A stretch of 64,000 bases of DNA from Crocosphaera sp. (GCA_030065735.1 JASJDD010000003.1:1-64000), one strand, 5' to 3'; positions 8,399-18,085 are shown, counted from the first letter of the stretch. Notes: a model not told the origin generated them from the letters alone. Translations and numbers: made by a program.

Positions 8399-9763
8399 AT
8401 GGGAGTCAAAACAATGGACTCAACCACAAAACCCTCTCTATTAGACAAAATTCTTAACCAATTTCAGGCTTGGGCAATAGAGAACCCTAAACATCCTATT
8501 AGCTCAACCCTCTTACCAATAATTGGTTTGCTAGAAGGAATTTTTGCTCACTTGTTGTTTACTTACCCCGTTTACCTAGATATGAAACGGCGGAAGTTTG
8601 GGTCAACCTTTTGTTGTACAGGAGAGGTGGTTTTAGCAGACTTTAAAACCATCGAAACCAATCTTACCACGCCTCAAGCCCGTAGTTGGTATCTGGGAAT
8701 GAGTCCCCTATCTGCTCGTCATTGCCCACAGGGTGATGTGGGAGGGCGCAATGTGTTTTTGATTTCTCTGTCCGATACAGCGGCAGGAGGAGAAGATCAT
8801 GATGCTTTTCGTCAGTGTGTTGAAGATTACTTTTTCACCGATGAAATGAAAGCCCGTCAACAAGATCCAATAGGGCAACAGTTATTAGAAACCTTGGGAA
8901 ATGATTATAGGGAGTTAATGGGTGAAAATCGCTTAGAAGACTTTTTCACCAACGATCAACGGGGTTTAATGGGGTTTTTAATCAGATATCTCCATTATGT
9001 TATCTTTGCCATTAATCCTGAAGATGAGGCTGCCATTGCCACCCTGACCAAGTTTCACTACACCAGACGAGGAACCTTACATTATTTTGCTGCCAGTCAC
9101 ATTTTAGAATGGTTTAATCTCTTGGGATGGCGTGAAATACCAGGAATGATCGACGAAGTAGCAACAATTTACGAACAGTCCCCTGTCTTGGCAAATTTTC
9201 AAGAAAATAATCCCAAGTATAACAATATGACAAGACGGGAACTGGCAAAATTAATGGTGGCGTTGATGAGTATTGCAGCGTTGCAAGGCCCTCTTCATCT
9301 GGGACGAACCGCGATGGGACATCAAAGTCTTCCCCGTTACCAAGGTCATCAAACCAGTGAAATTGAGGTTACCACCTATTGGGATAAGCTTGATCTCGAC
9401 GATACTAGCAGTATTAAACTATTTTTACTCGAATGTGGTCGTTTATTCACACCTGTTAGTGGTTCTCATCGAGTGGCAACAGAACCATTTACAGTAGAAG
9501 TAGCAGGTAAAACGCGAACCTTTCCCCCAGGAACTACTATTTTGATCCCCTTGATCTTAGGAATGCTGAGTGAGGAGTTTTGGGGGCCAACTACCTACGA
9601 CTTTCAACCCCAACGGGAGAATCTTTGTCCTTATCATATGGGGTTTCATTCCGTAGGCGATCGCCATGCTGGCCGAATTTGTCCTGGAAGAGACTTAGCT
9701 TTAGAAATGTTAACCGATGTCATCAGTGTTGTGGGAAAAGTGCGTCGTTCTCAACTGGGATAG
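8399..9763 (+). CDS. Cytochrome P450-superfamily protein paired with a lipoxygenase
   Basis: A 454-residue protein whose C-terminal third is P450-like. It has LECGRLFTPVSG (a K'-like helix region), PPGTTILIPL, and a Cys-ligand loop GDRHAGRICPGRDLALE near residues 425-443. The loop is longer than the classical FxxGxRxCxG and resembles the GD..xGxxCPG form of CYP152 fatty-acid peroxygenases; CYP74 enzymes, which act on lipid hydroperoxides, also have unusual loops. The next gene on the strand is a lipoxygenase, so a role in converting fatty-acid hydroperoxides to oxylipins is likely by context. An ATG at 8414 with GGGAG upstream is an alternative start. The I-helix acid/alcohol pair typical of monooxygenases is not obvious. 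Confidence 0.72.
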   Translation: MGVKTMDSTTKPSLLDKILNQFQAWAIENPKHPISSTLLPIIGLLEGIFAHLLFTYPVYLDMKRRKFGSTFCCTGEVVLADFKTIETNLTTPQARSWYLGMSPLSARHCPQGDVGGRNVFLISLSDTAAGGEDHDAFRQCVEDYFFTDEMKARQQDPIGQQLLETLGNDYRELMGENRLEDFFTNDQRGLMGFLIRYLHYVIFAINPEDEAAIATLTKFHYTRRGTLHYFAASHILEWFNLLGWREIPGMIDEVATIYEQSPVLANFQENNPKYNNMTRRELAKLMVALMSIAALQGPLHLGRTAMGHQSLPRYQGHQTSEIEVTTYWDKLDLDDTSSIKLFLLECGRLFTPVSGSHRVATEPFTVEVAGKTRTFPPGTTILIPLILGMLSEEFWGPTTYDFQPQRENLCPYHMGFHSVGDRHAGRICPGRDLALEMLTDVISVVGKVRRSQLG

Positions 9764-9837
9764 TTTTCTGATCTAATTAAAAACGATTACAGCAATTTTC
9801 AAGTGCGTGAAACATCCAAATGAAATCTGCTAAGTAG

Positions 9838-9962
9838 TATAGCTATTTTCAGATCAATAGACTAACCAAGAAAATAAACATTCCCCCCACACTTCCCACA
9901 CCTCCCACACTCCCCACACTCAACTAACTAAAATCTTGATACACCCAATTGAAAACCGCTAT
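9838..9962 (+). repeat. MITE-like repeat family B, full copy 1
   Basis: A 125-bp element starting TATAGCTATTTTCAGATC and ending CAATTGAAAACCGCTAT, with a core of repeated CCCACACTTCCCACACCT units. It ends one base before the lipoxygenase start codon, so the leader of that gene is repeat-derived. A second full copy is at 22727-22852. Confidence 0.72.
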
Positions 9963-9963
9963 C

Positions 9964-11874
9964 ATGAACCCCTCTCTACCGCAAAACGACCCAAACCCAC
10001 AACAAAGATTGGACTCTCTGGAAAAAGAGCGAAAAATATACCAATGGGGTTATTATCCTAACCAAGATGGTATCCCAATGATTGGGAAGTTGCCCCTACC
10101 CCAAGAACTTCCTAAAGAACCTCAATGGTTTCTCGATGTCATCAAAGTTATTATTATCATTATCTCTAACCGTGCTATAGAAGATTTTGCTTCCGGTGGT
10201 TTAGGTCTTAACTTACTGGTCTATGGGGTGATGACTTGGATAGTCAGATTTATTGATTGGCTGAGTCAGTTCTTAGAAAAAAGACGCAAAAATCGCTTAT
10301 TTTGGTGGTTCATTAATAGTTTAGTTAAGTTAATTGGAAAGATTTTACAACGTCGTCAAGTTTCTAATTATCAAAGCAGTATCGAAGATAGAACCGTTGT
10401 CACTAAGCCAATCATTCCAAAGGATTTAGAATCTTATAATAATTTGTTTGAAATTATCCATCTTCCCTGTATTAGTTATCACTTTCAGCAAGATCGTCTA
10501 TTTGCAGCCCAACGGGTGGCCGGACCAAACCCCTTGGTACTCGAACGAGTGAGGCCAGAACTGCCTGCAAAATTTCCCCTGAGTGATGAAGCTTATCAGT
10601 CCGTTATGGGATCAGACGATTCTCTCCAACAGGCGATCGCAGAAAAAAGGCTATATATGGCTGACTATGAAATATTGGACACTATCAAAGCCGGTCATTT
10701 TCCCCCCGCTTATCGCAAGTATATTTATGCACCTATCGCTTTATTTGCCATTTCTTCTAGAACTCACGCCACTGGTTCGTTGGTTCCTGTGGCCATTCAA
10801 TGTGGACAAACTCCAGGAGACAATTATCCCATTTTTACCCGTCCCCCTACAGGAACACCCCGTGATCAACAGTGGTCTTGGTTAATGGCTAAAGCGATTG
10901 TCCAAATTGCTGATGGTAACTATCATGAACTTATTTCCCACTTAGGAAGAACCCATTTATGGATAGAACCCTTTGTCATCGCTACCCAACGACAACTAGC
11001 TTCTAATCATCCTTTGGGTATTTTACTCCGTCCCCATTTTGAAGGAACGTTATTGATTAATACGGCTGCAAGATTAAGTTTAATTGAGGAGGAAGGAACG
11101 GTTGATGCTGTTTTGGGGGGAAGTATTCAGGAGTCTATCCGCATAGCTGCAACGGGGGTTAAAGGGTATCCTTTTACGTTTAATGACTCAATGTTACCGA
11201 AGTTTTTAACCTTACGGGGTGTAGATGATTTTAATTCCCTATCAGATTATCCTTATCGAGATGATGGACTATTGATCTGGGATAGCATTCATCAATGGGT
11301 GGATAATTATTTATCTGTGTACTATCACTCTGATGACGATGTACAGAAGGATGAGGAACTTCAAGGATGGATAAAAGCCTTAATTTCCAGTGATGGGGGA
11401 CGCATGACGGGGATTGGAGAAAAGACGGCATCCGGTGGCTTCGATATTAAGACAAAAGCTTACTTAATTGATGCAGTCACCCTAATTATTTTTACTTGTA
11501 GCGCGCAACACGCGGCGGTTAATTTTCCTCAAGCGACGGATATGTCCTATGTACCCAATATGCCTTTGGCTGGATATACGGCAGCCCCTACCACCCCTCA
11601 AGCAACTAAGGAGGACTATTTTAACTTATTACCCCCTATCCCCCAAGCTGAGTCACAAATGAATACCACTTATGCTTTGGGATCGGTGTACTATACAAGA
11701 CTGGGTGATTATGGCGAGGGTTATTTTAAAGATCAACGGGTAGAACAACCGTTAAAGGCTTTTCAAAATCGCCTTTTAGATATTGAAACCATAATTAATG
11801 ATAGAAATGAGGTCAGAGGAACGTTTTATAATGTTTTATCTCCGAGTCGCATTCCCCAAAGTATTAACATCTAA
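9964..11874 (+). CDS. Lipoxygenase (non-haem iron fatty-acid dioxygenase)
   Basis: A protein of about 636 residues that inserts O2 into polyunsaturated fatty acids to give hydroperoxides. The iron-ligand helix reads YHELISHLGRTHLWIEPF (the H-x4-H pair), followed by the expected HPLGILLRPH; the second helix has CSAQHAAVNFPQ, and the chain ends in isoleucine (PQSINI), the fifth ligand of lipoxygenases. The N-terminal 150 residues carry two hydrophobic stretches (VIKVIIIIIS; LNLLVYGVMTWIVRF) instead of an obvious PLAT domain, so membrane association is possible. The ATG at 9964 is chosen over a TTG at 9949 that lies inside the preceding repeat. No good Shine-Dalgarno sequence precedes it, perhaps because the repeat replaced the native leader. 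Confidence 0.9.
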   Translation: MNPSLPQNDPNPQQRLDSLEKERKIYQWGYYPNQDGIPMIGKLPLPQELPKEPQWFLDVIKVIIIIISNRAIEDFASGGLGLNLLVYGVMTWIVRFIDWLSQFLEKRRKNRLFWWFINSLVKLIGKILQRRQVSNYQSSIEDRTVVTKPIIPKDLESYNNLFEIIHLPCISYHFQQDRLFAAQRVAGPNPLVLERVRPELPAKFPLSDEAYQSVMGSDDSLQQAIAEKRLYMADYEILDTIKAGHFPPAYRKYIYAPIALFAISSRTHATGSLVPVAIQCGQTPGDNYPIFTRPPTGTPRDQQWSWLMAKAIVQIADGNYHELISHLGRTHLWIEPFVIATQRQLASNHPLGILLRPHFEGTLLINTAARLSLIEEEGTVDAVLGGSIQESIRIAATGVKGYPFTFNDSMLPKFLTLRGVDDFNSLSDYPYRDDGLLIWDSIHQWVDNYLSVYYHSDDDVQKDEELQGWIKALISSDGGRMTGIGEKTASGGFDIKTKAYLIDAVTLIIFTCSAQHAAVNFPQATDMSYVPNMPLAGYTAAPTTPQATKEDYFNLLPPIPQAESQMNTTYALGSVYYTRLGDYGEGYFKDQRVEQPLKAFQNRLLDIETIINDRNEVRGTFYNVLSPSRIPQSINI

Positions 11875-11894
11875 CCCTCTGACCGACATTTAAG

Positions 11895-14687
11895 TTAATT
11901 AATTTCTATGCCACCAGAAATAACAAGGGCATAATCTTGAGGGCCTTCAGAAACGTCAGATCCAATGACAGAAATTTTCCATTCTCCAACTTCTGGGGAC
12001 TCTACTACAATACCTTCAACGTTATTTGTAGTATCAAGGTTGCCTGTTTTCTCAAAATCATTGCCTAAGTAATATTTTCCACTAGGACTAAATAACATTA
12101 GATTGAGATTATTATATAATCCTTCTCCTGGATAATCACTGTAAACCAAAGTAACTTTCAATATGACACTGGTATCAATAATGTTAATTTGATATTTACG
12201 AAATTCATTAGTATTTAGTCCTTTAGTTTCATCAATAAACTGGACTTTTGTAGGAGAAGGAGGATTAAGAACTTGGGACAGATTAACTCTACCCCACCCT
12301 TGCTCATTATCTGCCCATTGTTTAGAAAGAGGGTGTTTAAAGCGATAGTTAATATATTGCGCTGAGTGAATTAAAATTCCTTTAACTAAAGCTGCACTAG
12401 GATTAGCTATATTTTCTTTTTCTCGCAAGTATTGTCGCACTAATGCTGCACATCCAGCTACTAGGGGAGTAGCCATCGAAGTTCCGTGATCATACATATA
12501 GTGTTTAGGAGCATTGGGATAAATTCTTCCATCAAAATCATATTCTGCTATTTGAGAAGATCGAGTTGACAAAATAAAAGTACCTGGAGCCATAAGATCA
12601 GGTTTACGACGACCATCTTGGCAAGGACCTCGACTACTGATAGCAGCAATATCATCAATAGAATCTGCCATTTTGTCTGATTTAATCGGATCATAGGGAA
12701 ATTTATCTGGCCACCGTTGACCATAGGTATCAGGAAATTGAGCATCCCGTTGATTTTCTGAAGCACCCACCGTCAAACAATTTTTAGCCGTGCCAGGGGA
12801 ACCTACACTTCCAAGATCAATGCCGGTTCCTGACGAACTTTGTTGTCCATCATTTCCTGCAGCAACCACAACCAAAAAATCTTTATGCTTCCACACAAAT
12901 TGATCTAATTGAAAAGCACGTAGGTCATATTGCCCAAAATTGCTACGTCCCCAAGAATTAGAGTGAATTCGCGCCCCTTGATCATAAGCTTCTTGGAAGA
13001 GGTCTTTTAAATCTGTTGGAATACCATATAAACCAGATTTAGGGGGCATTTCTCCGTAAGTATTAATATGCCATAAGATTCCTTGAAGATTCCATTCGGG
13101 CATCTGTTCAAGAGCCTGAAAAATTAACTTGGCTTTAGTTGCCATTCCTGCTGGTTTAATAGAAATTCCTGATTCTTCTGCAAAGTTTCCATCACCCAAT
13201 GCACTACCTGCTACGTGAGTACCATGTCCCGAATGTTGGTCAATGGGGGGATCTTGATGACCAAAATTTGAGATATACTCCTCCTGTAGTAGGGTAGTCG
13301 GAACAATGGTATAACTTTTCAGAAACTGAACCCTTTCTTTAAAGTCGGGATGTACTGTTTTTATATCTCCTGTATCTAGTCCTGTATCGGCGATCGCAAT
13401 CTTTTCCCCTTGCCCTGTTAAATCTAAATCATTAAGTTGAGGATGAGGATTAGAAGGAATCACGTTTTTAGCGACAATATAGCGTGCTTGTTCGTTAAAT
13501 AGTCGGGGAATTGTTTCCTCTTCTAAGGACTGTAATCCTGTTAATTGAGCAATATTTTGAAAGGATTCTAAGGCGTTGGCATCTTTACTAACATCAATCA
13601 CTAAGGTTGTTTTCCCTGGACAGTTAGCAATACGAATTCCTTTATTTTCTAATTCTTGCGCTCCTTGATTACGATCATCTTCTGTGAAAAAGTCAGCAAT
13701 TAAAATTCCTGGTATGGTATTTTTCTTGCGACGATTGTTTGATTGGGATCTCGCTGCTTTAATTCTCGCTTCGGCGATCGCTTTTTTGAGGTCTTCTTCT
13801 GTGGCGTTGGCAGGGGTTTGATAAAAGTTTTGTAAGTTTTGAGTATTAACCCGAATTCTGGGAATGTAAGGTTTTATGTCTTCCACCCCTTCCACATTAT
13901 CCTTGATTTGTTGAACTATGTCTTGGTTAGGAACGGAGACGACAATTTCTCTACGACCAATGGGACGTAAAATAGTAGTACCTAGATCCTCGATTTGACG
14001 TTTCCAGTCATCAAGAATAGGCATATTGAAGTAAATAACTTGATCTCTCTGATCTGGCATAGTTTCCTCTGAGTTTGGGACTTGGTTTTTGGACGATGGA
14101 TTCAAGGGTTCAACAGGAAAGCTTTCTTTGATTTGGTTAATTGTTTCTTCTGTAGTTGCAATGATAGCAAAACATGAGTAAATTTTAATGACTTCCACTT
14201 CGGGTGGCAATTTCTCAAGATCATTTTCAGAGCAAAATACTCGATATCTTTTATACAATCTTGCTGAAATTTCTTTGATCGCAACATCTAGTAAACTTGA
14301 CTCGTAGCGAGGTTCCTCTTTAATTTTTTGTAAAATGTTTAATTCGTATTCTCCTCCATGTTCATATATCCACATTAAAGCCTTTTCAAAATCATATTCA
14401 TCTGAGGGAGCAAACAACGTGACTATTCTTTGAATTTGTTCAATGTAAAATCTAATTTTCCGACTCAAAATTTTGGAATCATCTAATTCAATAGACTTTT
14501 CACGAACAACTTTATTGAGGGTTTTCAAAGATTCTTTTTCACACTTTTCTATTTCAATTTTATCTTTTTTATTGAGATGCTCTGGTTCATCAATAACTTT
14601 TTTATAAATTCTTTCTAATGTTTCACGTTGCTCGTTAGCTATTATGTCGAGTTCTTCAGGGGGAGAAGCTAGAGTTCCTTTGCTCAT
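11895..14687 (-). CDS. Leaderless S8 (subtilisin-like) serine protease with long N-terminal region
   Basis: A protein of about 930 residues (941 from an upstream ATG at 14720; numbering below uses that form). The triad is complete: D445 in IAIADTG, H499 in HSGHGTHVAG, S748 in HGTSMATPLVAG, with the oxyanion Asn in VAAGND. The first 420 residues contain three stretches with the size and pattern of I9 propeptide-type domains (about 160-205, 227-290 and 335-415); this is inference by eye. The C-terminal 120 residues look like a beta-sandwich P/pre-peptidase-type domain. There is no signal peptide, so it likely acts in the cytosol. It lies downstream of a histidine kinase and a receiver-only regulator on the same strand, suggesting signal-controlled proteolysis. 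Its target is unknown. Confidence 0.9.
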   Translation of the reverse strand: MSKGTLASPPEELDIIANEQRETLERIYKKVIDEPEHLNKKDKIEIEKCEKESLKTLNKVVREKSIELDDSKILSRKIRFYIEQIQRIVTLFAPSDEYDFEKALMWIYEHGGEYELNILQKIKEEPRYESSLLDVAIKEISARLYKRYRVFCSENDLEKLPPEVEVIKIYSCFAIIATTEETINQIKESFPVEPLNPSSKNQVPNSEETMPDQRDQVIYFNMPILDDWKRQIEDLGTTILRPIGRREIVVSVPNQDIVQQIKDNVEGVEDIKPYIPRIRVNTQNLQNFYQTPANATEEDLKKAIAEARIKAARSQSNNRRKKNTIPGILIADFFTEDDRNQGAQELENKGIRIANCPGKTTLVIDVSKDANALESFQNIAQLTGLQSLEEETIPRLFNEQARYIVAKNVIPSNPHPQLNDLDLTGQGEKIAIADTGLDTGDIKTVHPDFKERVQFLKSYTIVPTTLLQEEYISNFGHQDPPIDQHSGHGTHVAGSALGDGNFAEESGISIKPAGMATKAKLIFQALEQMPEWNLQGILWHINTYGEMPPKSGLYGIPTDLKDLFQEAYDQGARIHSNSWGRSNFGQYDLRAFQLDQFVWKHKDFLVVVAAGNDGQQSSSGTGIDLGSVGSPGTAKNCLTVGASENQRDAQFPDTYGQRWPDKFPYDPIKSDKMADSIDDIAAISSRGPCQDGRRKPDLMAPGTFILSTRSSQIAEYDFDGRIYPNAPKHYMYDHGTSMATPLVAGCAALVRQYLREKENIANPSAALVKGILIHSAQYINYRFKHPLSKQWADNEQGWGRVNLSQVLNPPSPTKVQFIDETKGLNTNEFRKYQINIIDTSVILKVTLVYSDYPGEGLYNNLNLMLFSPSGKYYLGNDFEKTGNLDTTNNVEGIVVESPEVGEWKISVIGSDVSEGPQDYALVISGGIEIN

Positions 14688-14771
14688 AATTGTATCAATC
14701 ACCCAATAATTTAAACACAATCTAAAATAAACCGTAATTCAACAATATTTTATCTTTAATTTTATCTGAAC

Positions 14772-15185
14772 CTAAACCTCACTTAACATTTCTTTTACTT
14801 CCTTAACAAGTTGATAAGGAACAGTATCTATCTTTTGGACAAACTTACTTTTAGGATTGTTTTGAATTTCTTGTTCTACTTCTTGATCATCGATTTTAGC
14901 AAGATTACTGAAAATAATAATTGGTAAACTCTTATTATTTTTTCTAATTTTATTATAAAAAACAATGCCTGTTCTTAATCCATCATTAGTACCCTTTTCT
15001 TTAGATAGTTTTCCACTTCGCATCATAATATCAAGAATTAAGAATTCTATTTCTTCTTGACGTTCCTCAAAGTATTCTATAGCTTCATCAATATTTTCAG
15101 CTAATTCAACTTCATAGTTGGATAACTCTAATTCCTCAATATAGACTTCCATTCTTCCTGGTTCATCATCTACAATTAGAATCAT
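14772..15185 (-). CDS. Single-domain response regulator (receiver only)
   Basis: A 137-residue CheY-like receiver. It has the acidic pair in LIVDDEP, the phospho-acceptor Asp in FLILDIMM, the switch Ser in IIFSN and a conserved Lys in FVQKID. An insertion after the phospho-Asp (about 15 residues, GKLSKEKGTNDG) makes the beta3-alpha3 loop unusually long. No output domain is present, so it must act by binding a partner. It starts within the last codons of the kinase gene (4-base overlap), and the protease gene follows, so it probably relays the kinase signal to the protease. That link is inference from gene order. Confidence 0.88.
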   Translation of the reverse strand: MILIVDDEPGRMEVYIEELELSNYEVELAENIDEAIEYFEERQEEIEFLILDIMMRSGKLSKEKGTNDGLRTGIVFYNKIRKNNKSLPIIIFSNLAKIDDQEVEQEIQNNPKSKFVQKIDTVPYQLVKEVKEMLSEV

Positions 15186-17533
15186 TTTATATCTCCTTTA
15201 TTATTAATTGATTCCTGTTTAGGTGGTTGTTTTGGTACGGTAAGATGAAACTCTGTTGGATTACGATTATACTTTAATATTAAATCCCCTCCTAATTGTT
15301 TCATAATGTTTTTTGAAATCGACAAGCCAAGTCCTGATCCTAATACATCCATTGCTTGTGCTTGACGACTACGAAACCCCTGCTCAAAGATTTTATCACG
15401 ATCTTCTTCATTTATTCCGATTCCCCAATCTTGGAATTTAATAATGAAGTCTTCTTGATTTTCTTCCACTTCCAAAAAAACTCTAAATTGATTCGGATCT
15501 TTTTTTAGAGACTTAGGCCGATCTTTAGAGTATTTAATTGCATTTATAAGAAGATTAGAAATAACCTGGTTTAACTTTGTTCTATCTGTAAAAATTTGAA
15601 TTCTATCAACATCTTTTGAATCATATATTATATTTTTAGGAGAAAGTTTAAAATTCCTAAGAGTAAGACTTAATTGATTAATGGTTTTGACAATAATATC
15701 TTTGAAAACATTGGTTTGTTCAAATATTAATTTACGAGAATTAGGTATCCCTAGTAAATATTCTAGTTCTCCGACTTGATTCGCTAAACTTTCTGAATCA
15801 GCTAATATATCATTTAATTTGATGACAATATAATCTTTATCTTTTTTTTCAATTAGGTTAATTTGATCATTAATTTTACGACGTAATAGGAAATCAACAT
15901 TACTTCTTATCCCAAAAATAGGAGACTTGAATTCGTGCATACTTTTATCAATCATTCCCGTTTTTAGTCTTTCCAAAAAATTAATAGAATAGTCTATCAA
16001 ACTTTTGATAATTTGGATGTCTTCCTCATAAATATATTTGCGATATCTTTTTTCATAACCAACTTCAATTGTTCCTATTACTAGATTAGTTGATTGTTCA
16101 ATCATAGGAAGAAAAGCTCTAATTAAATAACGATGTTTATATTTATGATAAATTCGACCATCAAGTCGGTCATCCCATGCATCAATTACTTCTATTTTCC
16201 CATTTTTAATAATATCTGATTGAATATCATTCTCTTGTAATGAATGAGAAACTTCTTGTTTAAATTCTTCCTGAGTTTTTGGTGACATAAAATTCCCAGA
16301 GACATATTCACTTTTAATGCTTGTTTGTTCGGAATCAATCAAAGAAATATTAACCCATGTAAACTTTAAAACATCAGTAATAGTATTAATTATAATCTTA
16401 ATAATCTTCTCATAGTTTTCTGCATTAAAAATTTTTTTTTCAATTTTTCTGAGTTCCTTAATTTTACGTTCAGATTCTATTCTCTCTAAGCGAATAGCAG
16501 CAAAACGAGCTAATAACCAAAGACGTTCTTTATCATTTTCTGAAAAAGCATTTGTCTTATCACTTTCTAAATTAATGACTCCAAAACATTTAGACCCTAA
16601 TTCAATTGTCTGACCAATTCTAACAGGAATGTCATTAATAACAATAGGAAGATCTAATTCTGAAAGGGTATCTGGGTTATGTTGAATATAAATATTTCGT
16701 AGCAAATCAGAAGCATTTTTAACATCATTAACAAGAATGGGCTTTTCATCTTTGATTGCTTTACCAGTAATGCCAATTTTTTGATTTTTGAGAGAAGATT
16801 GGCGATTTTCTTGTTCTAAATTAGACTGTTGATTAGCTGTTTTTAGCTGACCCGTTTTATGGTCTAGTTTACTAATCCAAACATATTTAAAATCGACTAA
16901 TTCTGAAGAGCCTTCTTCTAAAAGTTGCCAGACATCAGTAACTGTATACTTTTGAGTCATTGTTAGCATAATATGTATTAATTTTTGTAATTTTTGTCTA
17001 TCTTCATATTCTGATTTATAGATAGCAGATAAAGTACAAGTTCCCAGAATTTTAAATACTTCTCTTGTTGCTTTAGTTAAAGTAAATTGTTTATTTTCTT
17101 CTTTAATTAATAAATCAAGTAAGCCAACCAATCTTTCCTCAGTTCTTAAAGCAATTGTTGCAATAGAATTACATTTTTTTTTAATTTCTTCCTTGGATAT
17201 TAATATAAGTTTAATATCTTTAAGATCTTTAATATAAAACACTTTATTTTTGACTGTAGACTTATTAAAGTTAAATTTACGCTGAATTGTCGGGTGATTT
17301 AAGGGAAGTTCAATTCTTTTATATTCGTCATCTACTTCTTGAGAAGCATAAGCAACTTGAAATTTTTGCTCTTGTTCGTTTAATATCCATAAAATACAAC
17401 TATCAGCTTTTAATAATTCACAAATCTTGTCGGGTAATTGCAACAGAAACTCATGAGGAGATAGATAAGCTAAATCATCTGATAGCTGACTTAACTTTGC
17501 GAGTAAAGATGGATTATTAGTAGTCTTGTTCAT
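15182..17533 (-). CDS. Soluble multi-GAF histidine kinase
   Basis: A 783-residue kinase without membrane segments. Three GAF-like sensor regions lie at about 20-170, 190-350 and 365-525. The dimerisation helix carries the phospho-His in KSMHEFKSPIFGI, near residue 535. The ATPase domain has NLLINAIKYSK (N box), DWGIGIN (G1) and GSGLGLSISK (G2). It senses an unknown cytosolic signal and should phosphorylate the receiver encoded immediately downstream (4-base overlap). No phytochrome-type chromophore Cys was identified. The three-gene set with the S8 protease looks like one cassette. Confidence 0.9.
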   Translation of the reverse strand: MNKTTNNPSLLAKLSQLSDDLAYLSPHEFLLQLPDKICELLKADSCILWILNEQEQKFQVAYASQEVDDEYKRIELPLNHPTIQRKFNFNKSTVKNKVFYIKDLKDIKLILISKEEIKKKCNSIATIALRTEERLVGLLDLLIKEENKQFTLTKATREVFKILGTCTLSAIYKSEYEDRQKLQKLIHIMLTMTQKYTVTDVWQLLEEGSSELVDFKYVWISKLDHKTGQLKTANQQSNLEQENRQSSLKNQKIGITGKAIKDEKPILVNDVKNASDLLRNIYIQHNPDTLSELDLPIVINDIPVRIGQTIELGSKCFGVINLESDKTNAFSENDKERLWLLARFAAIRLERIESERKIKELRKIEKKIFNAENYEKIIKIIINTITDVLKFTWVNISLIDSEQTSIKSEYVSGNFMSPKTQEEFKQEVSHSLQENDIQSDIIKNGKIEVIDAWDDRLDGRIYHKYKHRYLIRAFLPMIEQSTNLVIGTIEVGYEKRYRKYIYEEDIQIIKSLIDYSINFLERLKTGMIDKSMHEFKSPIFGIRSNVDFLLRRKINDQINLIEKKDKDYIVIKLNDILADSESLANQVGELEYLLGIPNSRKLIFEQTNVFKDIIVKTINQLSLTLRNFKLSPKNIIYDSKDVDRIQIFTDRTKLNQVISNLLINAIKYSKDRPKSLKKDPNQFRVFLEVEENQEDFIIKFQDWGIGINEEDRDKIFEQGFRSRQAQAMDVLGSGLGLSISKNIMKQLGGDLILKYNRNPTEFHLTVPKQPPKQESINNKGDIK

Positions 17534-18085
17534 TATCTTAATACCATTGACACACAGTGATATAAGTGCCTAAACAAAATTGATTGCACGGTGGGCATTG
17601 CCTAGTAAAAGGCCAAAACTTTTATCCAGAGCTTATTGTGGGCATTGCCCACCCTACAGTTTTTGTGTAATTAATTTTGTGTGCTTACTTAAAACTTACT
17701 TAGGAAAAAGAATGGATAGTTGTGTTTTTTGATAGAGTTTTTTTAGAGATTATCCCTATTAACTAAAATTTAATCGTATTGTTGAGATTTAAAATCTTAA
17801 AAAATTATTAACTTTAAACTAGAGTTTAAACTAACTGCCGAAAAAGCATACCGTACAGTCTAGTCTAAGCAAACATGGTAAATGCTAAGAGGATAATCTG
17901 TTTAATATTAATTTTGATTTCTAACGCTTTACCCTGAAGAGACGATACATATTCAATAAGTAGGTGAGTAGAAATAAACGGATAATGTGCGCAATGTCGA
18001 GAAGTCTCTTTATATCAAAGTTTTAGCTTTAATTAGCATTGCCCACCCTACAAATATTTCATGTTTAATTATGCCTACCTACTTA
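17534..18085. other. Intergenic stretch, 552 bases, no gene seen
   Basis: No convincing reading frame or RNA gene. It holds one full family C palindromic repeat at 17589-17657 and a half copy ending CATTGCCCACCCTAC at about 18036-18051. The promoter of the kinase cassette must lie near its left end, but no clear -35/-10 pair was identified. Confidence 0.6.
17589..17657. repeat. Palindromic repeat family C
   Basis: Begins CGGTGGGCATTGCC and ends GGGCATTGCCCACCCTAC, giving inverted ends. Related copies occur at 22926, 27351, 29675, 56225 and 59011-59168. Confidence 0.65.

Noticed and set aside
9838-9962. CCCACA-rich stretch as a protein-binding or origin-like array
   Set aside because: The same sequence recurs with the same ends at 22727, so it is a dispersed repeat core.
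15182-17533. Multi-GAF kinase as a phytochrome or cyanobacteriochrome
   Set aside because: No GAF region shows a convincing bilin-binding Cys-His motif.
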